Source of the DNA: Haliotis asinina
Taxonomy: Eukaryota; Mollusca; Gastropoda; Lepetellida; Haliotidae
Assembly (NCBI RefSeq): GCF_037392515.1
Contig: NC_090282.1
Coordinates: 31,790,554-31,854,553, forward strand
DNA length: 64,000 nt
Direction of reading: 5' to 3'
The notes below the pieces were generated by a model. That model did no database searches. It had not been told where the DNA came from and worked only from the letters and a program-made list of their open reading frames with translations. Both the position numbers and the translations under genes were made by a program. Shown here piece after piece: positions 35,184 to 47,400 of the stretch. The first letter of the stretch is position 1; each line of letters opens with the position of its first letter.

Positions 35184-38100
35184 ATGCACCGAAGCGTCGA
35201 GTCATTCGCAATGAAGAAATTGTCATCCACAAATCTTGCTTTTCTTTAACATCATCACACACATTACTTGGTAATAACACTGTGGAAACCTACACGTCCC
35301 GAAACAAATACGTACCTGACAGACTGGTGAGTGGTACTGAAATACTCTCATAGTACTTGAACCTGTATTTCCTAATATTATGACAACGTCAATGAACACC
35401 CGATATTGGCCGACTGTTGTGTCAACAGACGGTGTTATCTGGTGTCCCTAAGACTTATAACGTGTTGACACAGCACCTGGCATTAAATGGGGGTCGACTC
35501 ATGTGAATAAATATATTCAGCCATCCCACAAATGGGGTGACCTGGTCTCCAACGCACGTTCAATCTTTGTAGGGGGGAACAGCAATAGACGATGGTTATA
35601 GTGTTGTGGTGAGACCTTCTCGTGTTTGTTCTCATGTTTACATTGTGTACATTAGTTGTGTAATGAGAGTTTTGATTTTACGACCTTGCGTTCTATGACA
35701 TGACTCTTCAGTGGATTTCTACATGTTATGAGACCATAACTGATTCTAATGTTTTCACCATTCATACACGATGCCAAGGGTTGAAACTAATTACTGAATG
35801 GTCACAAAGTGTCAGCTCCGAATATATTGTAAACAGTGCCAGCTTGAATGTCTGAACGTTTGTGAAAGATCAAAGTGGGTGTGTCCTTAAAAGGAGCCTC
35901 TGTCTAAAGCTAAATCAAACAATCCAGATCTTTGGCTGTTGGTTTTGACGGGAATACATCCAATGCCATATCATAAAAAATTGTTTTAAAAAGTGTCTTG
36001 GGACAATTAGAGAGTTTGAGCTCACTTAACGGAGTGATATAAAAGTTCAATACACGGGGAGAAAAGATCTGAAAATGCAAATTCGCCTTGTGTCAAGTGG
36101 AAATGGATGGCCGAGACAGTCATATTCATATGTATTATACACAACAGCGCAATGCTATGTAGGAACCGATATGTACAAACATGCTCCAAAATATTATGCT
36201 TCTAAAACAAAAGTCTTTGGAGTGAAATTAATAAATTTTCTAATAAGAAAATACATTCCCTATCCCAGCCTTACTTACAGAATTCCTTTGCGGTTGTCCA
36301 AAACCAGATGTGCCCCCTGTTTTCATACGGCATAATATGTATTTATATCTACATATGTCACAAACTGATTAATGGGAATGTTCTGTATTTAATTATGAAT
36401 CATCTTTCAAAGAAAACGTACGCATGGAAATGGGATTTGAGCAAAACACAGCTGATCCCTGTATCAAATACATGACTCTTTCTCGTTTGGTTGTTTTCAA
36501 ACCACACGAAACATGAGTATACACTTTCTTTGCCGCGCTCTATATACCTGAAATAATTCCGATCCGACGTTAAAAATTCCATCACAAATAAAAGGTATTT
36601 CAACAATATACGTTATGACCCGACAGGCGGTGTCCCCGATGAAGACATTCCTGGATCCGATGCATGATAATTCATCATGATGGGTTTGTCTCCCTTGAAT
36701 GAAGGTAAATCATCACCCAAATACTAGTATTCCGTTTCTCCCTTTACTTGAATTACAAGGGCGGAGACTACGTCTTTGAATAATATCCCATCCTGAATTA
36801 CGTCATTCGATCAATCCACAATCTCATTGAAAATGGACGTCCCGTTACTCCCAGCATTAAGCATGAAACAACCAACAAAGACTAAGTCTTATTAGGTCAG
36901 CTCTTCAAACCTCAAAAACCCAGTCATGGCATCACGTCATCTATACATTATCAGGTCGTCGTTATTCTCACTTTTTTATATACTAGTACTTTTACCCAAC
37001 TTTACTTAAACAATAAACTGGCGTTACATAAATTTCACATAACACACACTGCTCGCATATTTCTAATCCTTCCTAACATTATTGTGAAATTAGCTGACAT
37101 CAAAGAAAGGGACTGTCTCTGCTCATAGTGCTTCCACGAATACTAACAGCACTTCTAGTACTAATACAGCCTAACAATTACATGGTACACTATCGATGAT
37201 TCCATGCAGTCACTCAGCTAAGATTCATGGACTTTTTTCGTTAAAAGCAAAAGATTTAATGAATTTTAAACTGTGTTTTCGCAATTTCCCTCAGACACTA
37301 CTACCTCCAACATACTGACTTTATATATTCCTTTTGTGCAACTGAATATTATGTTTAGCACCATCTAGTTTACATGTACTAACCAGTTGTGTCAACCTTT
37401 TACCTGGGGAAGTATTTGCTTTGCTTCTTTACCCATCCAGATTTCTTCGAAATATGAAAATGCACGTATGCTTAAACCAGCTTCAGGGATATTTATATAC
37501 CATTTATCACAACGACTATATATGCCATCTAACAGAAGAACATCATGTTCTGTGCGATTTGACCCTGTCTTGCATTATGTACAGTTCACACAAAGAGTTC
37601 GCTGGAAGACCACTCCCCTCTCCTCGTCTCCTACATCGGTGACACCAACCGCCGCCTGATGATACCCATGTGTTGGGGACCGAGAAAACCAAGTATCTGT
37701 CCGACTGTTTGATCGGCAGTCTTGAAGTTGATCGAAGCTTTGTGGCCAACAAAGCGGGAGGTTTTACAAATGCAAGGGTAGATACCCGCGTTAAAGAACA
37801 TAAAGCTTCAACAGCCAAGGCAGACAGTAAATGAACTCTCTTGGACCACTAGCGAAAATGACTTAGCCATCACATGTTTATGTCCTCGGCACTCAACTAA
37901 ACGCCTTCCCGAAAAGCCATGGAAATCTGCCGCCACTAACCTTTGGTCAGCGGAGTAAATGGTACATCATACCATCAGCTACCGATGACTTAATCAAGCG
38001 AAAGGCTTAATCAAACTAATATTCCATCCTCTGTTGACTTTTTAATCCTTCCTATATTTCGGCTATATGACTTGTGGTATTAGTTGTCTTGAGACTACTT

Positions 38101-38446
38101 TATTTCTATCGTGCCTCAACCACTTAGGTGCTACTGCAGTGCCTGTTATCAATTACGTGCTGTGTTTCATACTCGTCTGACGATTGTCAGAATATACTGC
38201 GCATATATCAGTATCATCACTTGATTGATAAAACACTTAGGGATCACTAACAGCAATGTCCATGTGTTACTGACAGCGTCACTTATCTACCCAGATGTGC
38301 AGTTTTCGTTTTAATATTCTGCTGTCCATCTTTAGTATTACCCTTTAGTACGGCTTACAATTGCCCGGGTTTTAGGCAGACCGATGACACCGGAGTACGT
38401 TTCTGGCGCGTTGCTTTGAAAAAAAGGACCACACAGTCAAGTAAAG
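35184..38446. other. Mostly unexplained sequence between the Tyr/Lys-rich gene and CENPO
   Basis: No complete gene was recognised. The only stretch with coding-like composition is 37585-37831 (see separate entry). The two flanking genes diverge here, so promoters of both should lie in this interval. Confidence 0.45.
37585..37831 (+). pseudogene. Possible degenerate coding fragment, GIY-YIG-like motifs
   Basis: Three plus frames each give plausible peptide over part of the interval. One contains LLVSYIGDTNRRL. Another runs from 37643 to a TAA at 37829-37831 with THVLGTEKTKYL and VDTRVKEHKAST. YIG-x-T-x-R and TR-x-KEH resemble GIY-YIG endonuclease segments, for example those of Penelope-like retroelements, but the order and spacing are not intact. 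A frame-shifted relic is the simplest reading. I am unsure of it. Confidence 0.25.
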
Positions 38447-41400
38447 ATGTCTGGTAATTATTCTTAGTTGATACACATGCCTGATGACTGCACGTCGACG
38501 CAAATCCAAAACCGTATGTGGTTCTTCCTGTTCAGCTCATTGTGAGTGGCACTGTACACATAAAATATTCCTTACGATCGTTTATTTATAGGACACAATC
38601 AAAATACAACACTATGACAGTTCTGATAAGAGCACATCTCTGTGCGGAATAGAATTGTCCTAGGGTACATTTCCGTATGCAGAAACATACGTGGCTTACC
38701 CATCTTAATTGCCCATGCCGACCCCATCAGCTGATGAACTGAACCGACCCCATCATCAACATAGTGAAATCAAGTCAAGTAATGTATTTTGTTTGTCCCC
38801 ACAATACTGCTGTACTACATTTGGGGTGGTGGGGTAGCATATGGTTAAAGTGTCTGCTTGTCAAGTGATTTGGTAGCCTAGTGGTTAAAACGCCCACTCA
38901 TCGCACCGAAGACCCAGGTTCGATTCACCACATGGGTAGGATGTGTGAAGTCCATTTCTTGTCATCCTCCATATCTCCAGGGTGTACGTTCTGATGCATC
39001 TACGGCTCTGACTGATAATTTTATTACCTCGCTTTGCTTGCTCTGCATTCTCACAGTAGAACATCAGCTAAGCAACCAAGTTTGCTGATGTCAGCAAAGA
39101 AGATAGCAGTTTCAGCTGCGAAGGTTTGTTCGCAGTGCAGTTGAGATTTTGGGGGGAAATCATACAAGTCCAAAACTTTTACAAAATATGCAAGAACTCC
39201 TTCTACCCCTTTCAGAGTACCCCTGCATCATTTGTGTTGCCAAGTTTAATCAGTTAGATTATTTAAAAAGCGAAAGTGAGTTGTGATTGGTACTCTCAAT
39301 TTCCCAGGGTAGACACCTGTTTGGATAAAAAGCCAGTCAAGGGAGGTAATAGATTACTGTGAATGCATCCAGCGTATACCTTGGAGATATCGAGGATGAT
39401 TTCTGGTGTACCCTGTTGTATCAGGATGTAGGGCCGTAATTAGCCGTAATTACCACTAACGAGCCGTTGTGAGCGGAGCCATGTTTTATTGCCGTACCAG
39501 TCAAGACAACCACAGTTGTCGCCCCTTGGTGACATTGCAGACCGCTAATAATAGATACCACTACATCTCCCTTTGGGATGGAAATGATGCTCACTCATTA
39601 ACTTAAACGAAAAACCAAACTTGGAAATGAGAAGGTAAATTATATAATTACCATTACCATTACAGTCCAAAGCAGAGATGATAAAACTTACTATTAACTT
39701 TAAACTATAACGTTCATTAACACTTTAAATTCAACACTGGATCAATAGTGTCCATCACTGGTACTGGTCATCAAATCTGACAGGTGGTTTGGATGGCCTG
39801 CCAGATCGTGTGTGGTACACACCAGTAGGCGCTGGAGCTGGTGCGCTGGTCTCTGGAGTGCTGGACATCTCAGACTTCACCACCTCCTGTTTAGGAAGGA
39901 AGTTCAAGTCTTTCCTGTTGCGACGGTACATTCCTGAGTCTGTCTGCACCGTGTAGGAACGAGGTGACAGTTTGTCGACTACAGTCCCTTTCTCACCTCT
40001 GTCCCTCATCCATGTCTCATCTCCCCTACACAGTGGTCGGAGGGGTAGTGCTGCATGGCGTCTGTTGAAGTGTAGTCTGCTATCTTCACGGCGGGATGAT
40101 TCGTGGTCCATGACCTTCTTTTCATCAGGCGGGCTACACGTGAGTTTCTGTGGTAGGATGGGCAGCTTCGTCCGGAGACGTCTGGACATGAGTAACTCAG
40201 CAGGACTGTATCCACAACTTAAGGGTGTTGATCGATAGCTCAGGAGTGTAGCATACGGATCGTCTGCTGATTTCAAGAGAGTTTTGATCGTTCTCACTGC
40301 ACGCTCTGCTTCCCCGTTTCCAGATGCATGACCTGGGCTGCTTGTGACGTGACAAAATCCATATTCGTTACTGAACTCTGCAAACTCCAATGAAGAATAC
40401 TGAGGACCATTGTCCGATACAAGTATTTCAGGAACCCCATGTCGGGCAAACATACTTTTCAAATGATTGATCACCACTTTCGATGATGTGCTGTTGAGTT
40501 TCGCAATTTCGATGAAACGAGAGTAGTAGTCCACAACTAGCACATAAGGTTGTTTGTTGAGTTCAAACAAGTCTGAAGCAACCTTCATCCATGGGCGTTC
40601 TGGCATTTCTGATGGCAGCAGAGGTTCAGGGTGATTGTCAAACTTCTTAACGCATACATGACACTTAGAGACAAATTCACCGATTTGCTTGCTCAGGTTC
40701 GGCCACCATACACATTGCTTGGCTGTTTCTCGTGTCTTCGTGATGCCCTGATGTCCTTCATGGAGTGCTTCCAGAATTCCGGGGCGCATCGTTTCCGGTA
40801 TGAGAATTCTCCCACCACAGAGAATTAGATCATTGCAGACAGTGATATCTGCCTTGTAAGGCCAATTGTGTGACACAATGCCCTTAAGTTGATGTCGCTC
40901 CGGCCAGCCCTCCATGCAGTATTGAAGAATCTGTCTACAGATGTCGTCTTCATGTTGGTGACGTCTTATGTCATCCAATTTCTTGTCTGAGGCGGGAAAA
41001 CTGATTGCGTTCACGAAGGCCTCTACCTCCTCCACCAGGTCAGAACGTGATGAACCTCTCTCTGGAGCACGAGACAGTGTATCTGCAGTGTAGAGTTCAC
41101 GACCTGGCACGTGGTTGATTGTGTATGCAAACCTCATCAACCTCATCCTAAAGCGTTGAACTCTTGGAGGCAAAGTATCAAGATCCTTCAGACCTAGAAG
41201 TGGAACTAGGGGTTTGTGGTCAGTCTCCAGTGTGAACTGAAGACCAATGAGGTAGTCCTGGAATCTCTCGCAAGCCCATGTGAGAGCCAGTGCTTCCTTT
41301 TCAATCTGCGCGTATCTAGTTTCTGTGTCAGAGAGAGAACGAGACGCATAGGCAACAGGTTTCCAGTCTCTAGAGTGGCGTTGACACAAGACTGCTCCTA

Positions 41401-44400
41401 GCCCGTATGATGAGGCATCAGCTGTTACTTTCGTTGGTAGGTTGGGGTTGAATATAGCGAGAACTGCCCTGCTGCTGACAGCTGATTTGATCTTTGAGAA
41501 TGCCTCTCTTTGCTGCTCACCCCAGTACCAGGAGTTCTTCTTACTGAGGAGGTCCCTGAGTGGCTTGGTCAACTCTGCAAGGTTTGTGATAAACTTGCCC
41601 AACTGGTTAACCATTCCAAGGAACCGGCGTAAGTCTGGAACATTTTGAGGTTCTGGGAGGTTCTTTACAGCAGAAACTTTGTCCTCACTTGCTCTGATAC
41701 CTTTCTCTCCCACTGTCTGTCCTAAGAATTGGACCTCTGACTGTCCGAAGTCACACTTGTCCTTATTCAAAGTAATCCCTGCCTTCTGTAGAGAGGAGAG
41801 TGTCTGTCTAACACGCTCATCATGCTCTGTGTCATTAATCCCGTAGATCAAAAAGTCATCCATGATGCCTGTAATTCCTTCATGACCTTCCAATGTCCGT
41901 GACACTTGTCTTTGGAAATACTCAGGCGCTGAAGTTATTCCAAATGGCAACCGTTTGTAACAGTATCGTCCAAATGGAGTCATAAAAGTTGTGAGATAAG
42001 AGGACTGTTCTGTCAATTTCACCTGGTGAAACCCTGAATTGGCATCAATCTTTGAGAATACTCTGGCATCCTTCAATTGTCCGAGAGTATGATCCACCGT
42101 AGGGAGGGTGTGTCTCTCTCTGAGTACTGACTCATTCAATCTTCTCAGATCAACACAGATCCTGACATCTCCATTGGCTTTAGGTACAACCACCATAGGT
42201 GCACACCATTCTGTTGGAGCATCAACCTTCGAAATAACTCCCAGTGACTCCAGTTTCTCAAGCTGTTCTTTAACCTTAGGCAGCAGAGGTATGGGTACCC
42301 GTCTCGGTGTAGTGACAGCATACGGTTGAGCATCAGTCTTCAACTTGATGTCATATTCACCATCCATTTCACCTAGACCCACAAACAGACCTGGGAACTC
42401 TGAAACCATATCCTCCTTTGTGACTGCTGAACAGAGCTGGAGTAATCCGAGGTCCTCACTGGCATCACAGCTCAGAAGTGAGTGACTACTTTCTGTCAAA
42501 ACATAAAATGTTTCTTTCACAGTTCTCTCTTTCCATTTCACAGTAGCATGGAAGCACCCGACTACTTTCAGCTGGTTCTGAATTCCTCTCAGAATTCGTT
42601 TGGGACTCTGAAGTTGTCTACCTGGGAACACTTTGTCGAAAATGTCCTGAGATATTAAGCTAACATCTGCCCCTGTATCAGCTTTGAGAGTGATAGTTTT
42701 GCCATCAACTTGCAAGTTGAAGTAACGACGACTTCTCTGTTTTGGAGTATCACTGCTGATAGAGCCAAGAAATACTGTTTCTTGTGAATCGTCTTGCCCA
42801 CAGTCATAGTCATCCTCATATCCATCCTCATCTATAGCTCGCACATATCCTTTCTGAGACTGGCATACACTTGCGTAGTGTCCTCGTTTCTTGCAACTGT
42901 TGCACGAAACATGTCTAGCTGGACAAAACTTCCTGTCATGTTTTTCCTTACCACAATATGGACAATTTTCCCTTTGAAGTTTTTGATTTTGTGCTTGAGG
43001 TTTACTTCTACTCGGCAATTTTGGTTTGGTATGACTTTGTTTTCTAGCAGATGGTGTTTTTCTCTTGACATATCCAACACTTGCAGCTTTATCATCCTGG
43101 AGGCTTTTTACTTGACTTTCTGTAGCTTCAGCTGTTCTACATATGTTTAATGCCATTTCAAGAGTGAGATTTTGCTCTCTCAATAGTCTTGATCTAGTTT
43201 CTTCACTCTGAATTCCAATTACAATTCTATCCCTAACTAGTGAGTCTCTCAGATCTCCAAATTCACAGCTGGCACTTTTATTTCGAATGTCAGTATAGAA
43301 AGAGTCAAACTTTTCTCCACTTTGTTGATTTCTGGTTCCAAATACTTACCTTTCAAATGTCACATTCTTTCTAGGATTACAATATTGTTCAAATTTTTCC
43401 ATCAATACCTCACATTTTCCCCTATCATCTTCGTTTGCAAACTCAAACGTGTTATAAACCTGTCTAGCGTCCTTGCCGATCTCATGCAGAAATGTAGAAG
43501 CAATAACGTTTGCATCTTTGTTTTCGAGTCCGCTTGCAATTTTGTAAAGTTCAGATTCCTGTTTCCATATCTTGAAATTCTCTGAAATATTGCCAATTAA
43601 TTCCAGTGGAGGCGGTGGCTTCAAGTTATTCATGATGAACACTGAACATTCGCCGATACGAGTTTATCACTATAGGACCGTGCGTCAGGACGATTTTTCT
43701 TCAACGGCGAGAACGTGTGTGCAGAGAGCGCGGCAACTTATAATCTGTGCAAGAGGACGATAGTCAGCACGATTTCACGCTACACACAGTTACAGCTTTG
43801 TCAATGAGTGACGACCGATCAAAAAGTTCAAAATTTGAGTTTGATTGAGAGTCCATAAGTTGTCTCACCAGATCCCAGTTCTGACACCATGTTGTATCAG
43901 GATGTAGGGCCGTAATTAGCCGTAATTACCACTAACGAGCCGTTGTGAGCGGAGCCATGTTTTATTGCCGTACCAGTCAAGACAACCACAGTTGTCGCCC
44001 CTTGGTGACATTGCAGACCGCTAATAATAGATACCACTACATACCCCACCATGATATTGCTGGAATATTGCTAAATGTGTCATAAAACCATTCTCACTCA
44101 CTCAGTTGTTCTACACTGAACATGCTAAATGTGAAATCCCAACCTGATAAATAAAACCAAATGGCCTTTATAGTGCCCAGTATTTGAATGTGTGCTTACT
44201 TTGGAAATTCAGCTTAGAACTTCATTGTCATAAATAAATTTAAATTTTGTAAAACAATATGTTTTCAGGTGCCCTTTTTGATCTGGATAGGTTAGAGGCC
44301 AGTGCAAGGGAAGCTGAGAGAAGTCAGAAAGAGGTTGAACTGGCAGACAGGAAGTCACGTCATCTACAACAGAAGATACTCAATTTACAAGCTCGGCGGA

Positions 44401-47400
44401 ATGAACTCCGCACACAGTTGCCCCAGGTTACATCTCAGGTGAAGAATGTAGTGTGATATAGCAGTGTCAACTAATTATATCTCCAATTAATTAATCCAGC
44501 ACCAAAAACATCTTAAAAAGCAGATAAGGATTTCATCATCAGTGTTGAATAAGATCGTAACATTTACAATGCAAGCACTGACTATTTATTGTTGCTTGAT
44601 GTTATCCAGATGTCTGATGTCGTGTGCACACCAATTTGTGGTGTTGTGACAGTTGTTGTTATGGTTGTTATTGCAGCCTCCTGACCTGGAAGCTGCCACT
44701 AAAGAGGGTAAGAAACTGATGAATGCCCTGAAGAAACTCCGGCAGCTGCAAGAAATCCAGAAACTATACAGGCTGACAGGTGAGCCCAGGCCTTTGCCCA
44801 GCAACATATCCAGCAACTTTATAGCCAGCAATATGCCCTGCAACTTCACATCTGGCAATATGCCCAGCAGCATGTCCAGTAATGCGTCCAGCAACTTTAT
44901 AGCCAGCAACATGCCCTGCAACTTCACATCTGGCAATATGCCCTGCAACATGTCCAGTAATATGTCCAGCAACTTTATAGCCAGCAACATGCCCTGCAAC
45001 TTCACATCTGGCAATATGCCCTGCAACATGTCCAGTAATATGTCCAGCAACTTTATAGCCAGCAACATGCCCTGCAACTTCACATCTGGCAATATGCCCT
45101 GCAACATGTCCAGTAATATGTCCAGCAACTTTATAGCCAGCAACATGCCCTGCAACTTCACATCTGGCAATATGCCCTGCAACATGTCCAGTAATATGTC
45201 CAGCAACTTTATAGCCAGCAACATGCCCTGCAACTTCACATCTGGCAATATGCCCTGCAACATGTCCAGTAATATGTCCAGCAACTTTATAGCCAGCAAC
45301 ATGCCCTGCAACTTCACATCTGGCAATATGCCCTGCAACATGTCCAGTAATATGTCCAGCAACTTTATAGCCAGCAACATGCCCTGCAACTTCACATCTG
45401 GCAATATGCCCTGCAACATGTCCAGTAATATGTCCAGCAACTTTATAGCCAGCAATATGCCCTGCAACTTCACATCTGGCAATATGCCCAGCAACATGTC
45501 CAGTAATGTGTCCAACAACTTTATAGCCAGCAACATGCCCTGCAACTTCACATCTGGCAATATGCCCAGCAACATGTCCAGTAATGTGTCCAACAACTTT
45601 ATAGCCAGCAACATGCCCTGCAACTTCACATCTGGCAATATGCCCTGCAACATGTCCAGTAATGTGTCCAGCAACTTTATAGCCAGCAATATGCTCTGCA
45701 ACATGCCCAGTAATATTTTCAGCCCCATATCCAGCAATATGGCTAGCAACGTCATAGCCAGCAACATATCTATTAAAATGGCCAACGTCATATCCAGCAA
45801 TGTGGCCTGCAGCATGTCCAGCAATATGCCCTGCAACTTCATATCTGGCAATATGCCCTGCAACATATCCAGCAATATGTCCAGCCACGGGGCTGGATGA
45901 ACAGGAATGTACCACCAGTGCACTGGTGATTGATTTCCTTATGAAAGTTTTTCTAGCCCAAAGCATGAAGACCGCAGCAACTGTTTATATATGAAATGAT
46001 TTGTTCGCAAAGTTTGATGATTGTTACACTGATCAAACTCATATTTGTGAACATATCAGTTTACGTGCTCATGCAGATATACTTTGATTTGTGAATCCCT
46101 TCGTGAGCTGCCATCAACTGGTTAACATAGTGGTGTAGTTGATAGAGTTGAAGAATGCTGGTACAAATACCTGACTGCAATGTTAAGTTATGATACTTGT
46201 TGTTACCCTGCCTATGTATTAAACCTGTACTGCTGCATCATATTTTGGCTACCTAGCACCATACATCAGAAGAAGCAGAGACTCCAACATGCATGCACAT
46301 CACTATATGCTTGAAATAATTTAAGCATGGCACTAAACCCCATTTCACATTTCTTCATCCATATGAAGTAGATTAACAATTGTGCTATCAAACCTTTTTG
46401 TATGAGTTACATGTGGTCACATTGATCAGCAGATTACAGTGAATATTTGGTCTACAGGTGTTTCAGTTCAGGAAAAGACTGAGAACAAGCTTATGTTACG
46501 ATTCGACACCAGTTACAACCATGAATATGTTGATGAGCACTACATAGAGCTTACCCGCAGCAAGAAACAAGATGGTTACCAAGTGTCCCACCACACACTA
46601 CCAGCTTTCATACCCATGTCCCAGCTGGAGGTGCATCTGGAGACAGAGCTCAAGGTCTTTGTGGACAGAATCAGGGAGTATCTACAGGCTTTTGTTATCC
46701 GTCGTGGTCAAGTCAAGATGTTGGAGGTGAGTTCAGAAGTCTGTTTGTGTTTATGAAAAGTCATACATTTTGTTTACTTTTTTGAAACATTGAGCATGTC
46801 TTTACATAAAAGGTAATGAAAATATGTAGGTGGATACACTAGGGCAGAAATGGTATTCTGCAGTATATTCACTTTGAAAGTACATTATGTTCTATTATCA
46901 TACTGAAAATATCATCTTACTCACACACATTATTTTCCAAAAGTCATCACAAAAGTTTCATGTAATTTAATTCTAGATAGCATCTTCATATAGCACCATT
47001 TCTGACATTCCTGTTCTGCTAAATTGTCAACAACTCATGCTATTTTGATTGGACGAAGGAGATTGTGTACAGATATGTTCGTTTGGGTCCCATTTCCAGG
47101 AGGATTTCTTCTTGGAACTTAAACCAAACCGACAGTGCCTTTCCACAAGAACCTTTATCCTATTGAATTTTATTGTTATAATGTTAATGAACCAATCTGA
47201 GAGCTGTGTACCATGATACAAACCAACCCATGGCATGGCGTACCATTGCACCCCTTGGATACACAGACATGCTGTCAGTGTTGATTTGTGAGCCATTCAT
47301 TACTGTGGTGTTTCAAAGCATATATAAGGCTGCATAAGAAAAATGAAATGTTTCTCAGACACATTTTTTTGAAAAGTGATGAGGGTTGTAGGACTTTTTT

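Larger units (their letters stand above)
39414..44041 (-). mobile_element. Ty3/gypsy-type LTR retrotransposon, 4628 bp, nearly intact (Steamer/Mag-like)
   Basis: The element has two 152-bp LTRs (TG...CA ends) that appear identical. It also has a 5-bp taccc target duplication, a primer-binding site next to the 5' LTR, a purine tract next to the 3' LTR and one gag-pol reading frame broken by a single stop. Domain order is gag, zinc knuckles, protease, RT, RNase H, integrase, so it is Ty3/gypsy. The short LTRs, single gag-pol frame, absence of an env ORF and a tRNA-Leu-like PBS resemble the Mag group that includes mollusc Steamer elements; the subgroup is an inference. It lies antisense in CENPO intron 1, inside a family-2 SINE. 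Confidence 0.92.

Noticed and set aside
35168-35353. Plus-strand exon MEVQAYAPKRRVIRN.. with a gtgagt donor
   Set aside because: The peptide looks plausible but has no clear acceptor, partner exon or family. The minus strand of the same place offers a phase-matched first exon for the Tyr/Lys-rich gene, though neither is certain.
37655-37661. Antizyme-like +1 frameshift site (gcc-tga-t)
   Set aside because: The flanking peptides do not resemble antizyme and neither frame has a convincing start. A decayed fragment is simpler.
42794-43150. Plus-strand ORFs opposite the retrotransposon
   Set aside because: They are antisense shadows of the pol frame, which has clear catalytic motifs on the minus strand.
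44586-45966. Two overlapping minus-strand open frames of 445 and 400 codons
   Set aside because: They are antisense readings of the 78-bp minisatellite. Several frames are open at once, which is expected of a stop-poor repeat with a unit divisible by three.
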